Shown here piece after piece: positions 21,241 through 21,730 of a DNA stretch of 21,730 nucleotides. Position 1 is the first letter of the stretch; each line of letters opens with the position of its first letter. The DNA lies in assembly GCA_937892995.1 (NCBI GenBank), contig CALBJS010000318.1, positions 1-21,730 on the forward strand. The letters are read 5' to 3'. A program made the translations under genes and the position numbers. Below the pieces are notes generated by a model, which saw only the letters and a program-made list of their open reading frames with translations, did no database searches and was not told where the DNA came from. The DNA is from an uncultured Peptococcaceae bacterium (GTDB taxonomy: Bacteria > Bacillota > Desulfitobacteriia > Desulfitobacteriales > Syntrophobotulaceae).

Positions 21241-21591
21241 TTAGACTACCTCCATCTTTTCCACAAGTAATTCCCTGCCGAAGAGAAGGGTGTACTCAAA
21301 ACCACCGCAATAAGGACAAAGGAGTTTTTTATTCTCATACAGATCTGCAGTGAATTCTTTACCGCATAGCTTGCAGCCGAATGCTACAGGAACCTTTGTC
21401 ACTTCAATCTGTGCACCTTCGGCAATAGTATCCTTGCTGATATAGTCAAAATACCGTTGAATCCAGTCTTGTTCCAGATTGCGCATTTCCCCCACGATTA
21501 GATAGATTGCCTGAATCTTTTTCGCTTTTTTCTGCTGGGCGGCATTCAGTACCAACCTAAGGATACTTTTGGTTACTGCTAATTCGTGCAT
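21241..21591 (-). CDS. hypA: Hydrogenase maturation nickel metallochaperone HypA
   Basis: A 116-residue chaperone beginning MHELAVTKSIL: the N-terminal Met-His-Glu is the nickel-binding site (His2). A structural zinc site is formed by Cys73 and Cys76 (GCKLCG) with Cys92 and Cys95 (LCPYCG). VGEMRNLEQDWIQRYFDYIS shows the typical HypA helix after a strand. It hands nickel to HypB and docks with the hydrogenase large subunit. A GTGGAGGAATAGTT leader gives an ideal start. The gene is the first of the hypA-hypB pair, but a probable upstream ORF ends 19 bases before it, so the operon may begin outside the window. No structural hydrogenase gene is present here. Confidence 0.95.
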   Translation of the reverse strand: MHELAVTKSILRLVLNAAQQKKAKKIQAIYLIVGEMRNLEQDWIQRYFDYISKDTIAEGAQIEVTKVPVAFGCKLCGKEFTADLYENKKLLCPYCGGFEYTLLFGRELLVEKMEVV

Positions 21592-21609
21592 AACTATTCC
21601 TCCACTGAA

Positions 21610-21706
21610 CTAGATCTCTAAATCCAAACCGCCTTCCTTCAGGAAGTATTCCTTCATACTCCCAAGCATAGGCTTGGTCTGGCGGATTTTAATGGCAGCG
21701 TGCTGA
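21610..21706 (-). CDS. 3' end of an unidentified gene upstream of hypA (partial or truncated)
   Basis: On the minus strand the frame HAAIKIRQTKPMLGSMKEYF, then LKEGGLDLEI, ends at TAG (21610-21612), 19 bases before the hypA start. The residues look protein-like and the spacing fits an operon. The frame is interrupted upstream by a TAG at 21709-21711, inside the inverted repeat that reaches the window's end. Either the gene is broken by this repeat, or the last bases are an assembly fold-back. No family is recognised. Confidence 0.35.
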
Positions 21707-21730
21707 CACTAAAATCCGCCAGACCAAGCC
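21671..21730. repeat. Perfect 21-bp inverted repeat at the window end
   Basis: The arms are 21671-21691 and 21710-21730, exact reverse complements beginning GGCTTGGTCTGGCGG. They flank an 18-base centre (21692-21709) that itself holds CAGC/GCTG. The right arm ends at the last base of the window. One arm lies within the ORF that ends upstream of hypA. There is no T-run after the stem in the sequence available. Confidence 0.85.

Noticed and set aside
1..21730. CRISPR arrays, tRNA/rRNA genes, insertion sequences, prophage or defence islands
   Set aside because: No regularly spaced repeats, no tRNA or rRNA signatures, and no transposase, integrase or known defence proteins were seen on either strand.

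Overview
The window reads as chromosome of a low-GC, anaerobic Gram-positive bacterium, most like the Peptococcaceae/Clostridia (a Desulfosporosinus- or Desulfitobacterium-like organism). The reasons are AT-rich coding sequence with strong AGGAGG-type ribosome binding sites and several TTG/GTG starts, an ECF sigma factor of the SigV type with its RsiV anti-sigma factor, [NiFe]-hydrogenase maturation genes hypA-hypB, an AzlCD exporter, a C_GCAxxG_C_C redox protein and a probable selenoprotein. The genus is an inference from gene content. I saw no rRNA, tRNA, CRISPR array, transposase or phage gene.

Layout. 1-1751, all on the minus strand: the N-terminal part of a DegV-family lipid-binding protein, a PptA-like tautomerase, a DUF2007 protein and a C_GCAxxG_C_C protein. 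1985-3972, plus strand: a Rieske-tailed FAD oxidoreductase (YhfW type), then a 95-residue gene with an in-frame UGA that looks like a true selenocysteine codon. It has a CGGU motif, a SECIS-like hairpin, a consensus promoter, a CsoR/CstR-type operator and its own terminator. 4039-9086, minus strand: an inositol-monophosphatase-family enzyme, a small ORF that is probably a gene remnant, azlD-azlC, a 44-residue membrane peptide and a complete topoisomerase III. 9437-10078, plus strand: a LUD-domain protein whose stop codon overlaps that of a convergent DUF4153 membrane protein (10075-11877). 12291-13532, plus strand: a BaiN/HI0933 flavoprotein with a consensus promoter. It converges on a YchF-type ATPase (13606-14694) across a shared terminator. 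14832-15666, minus strand: a two-gene unit (DUF6530-like, GIY-YIG-like) with a consensus promoter overlapped by a palindrome.

16123-17690, plus strand: an autoregulated sigV-rsiV operon with an ECF promoter, both genes and a terminator. 17778-21730, minus strand: DUF1905, mscL, an RtcB-type RNA ligase, a broken ogt/MGMT gene, a GntR-family remnant, hypB and hypA. The window ends in a perfect 21-bp inverted repeat.

As a whole, the region is a mosaic of small housekeeping, redox and stress units rather than one pathway. Linked systems are sigV-rsiV (envelope stress), azlCD (branched-chain amino acid export), hypAB (nickel insertion) and possibly the selenoprotein under a thiol- or metal-sensing operator. 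Gene decay is visible at several points: a GGDEF remnant, MGMT, GntR, and two unidentified 3' remnants.
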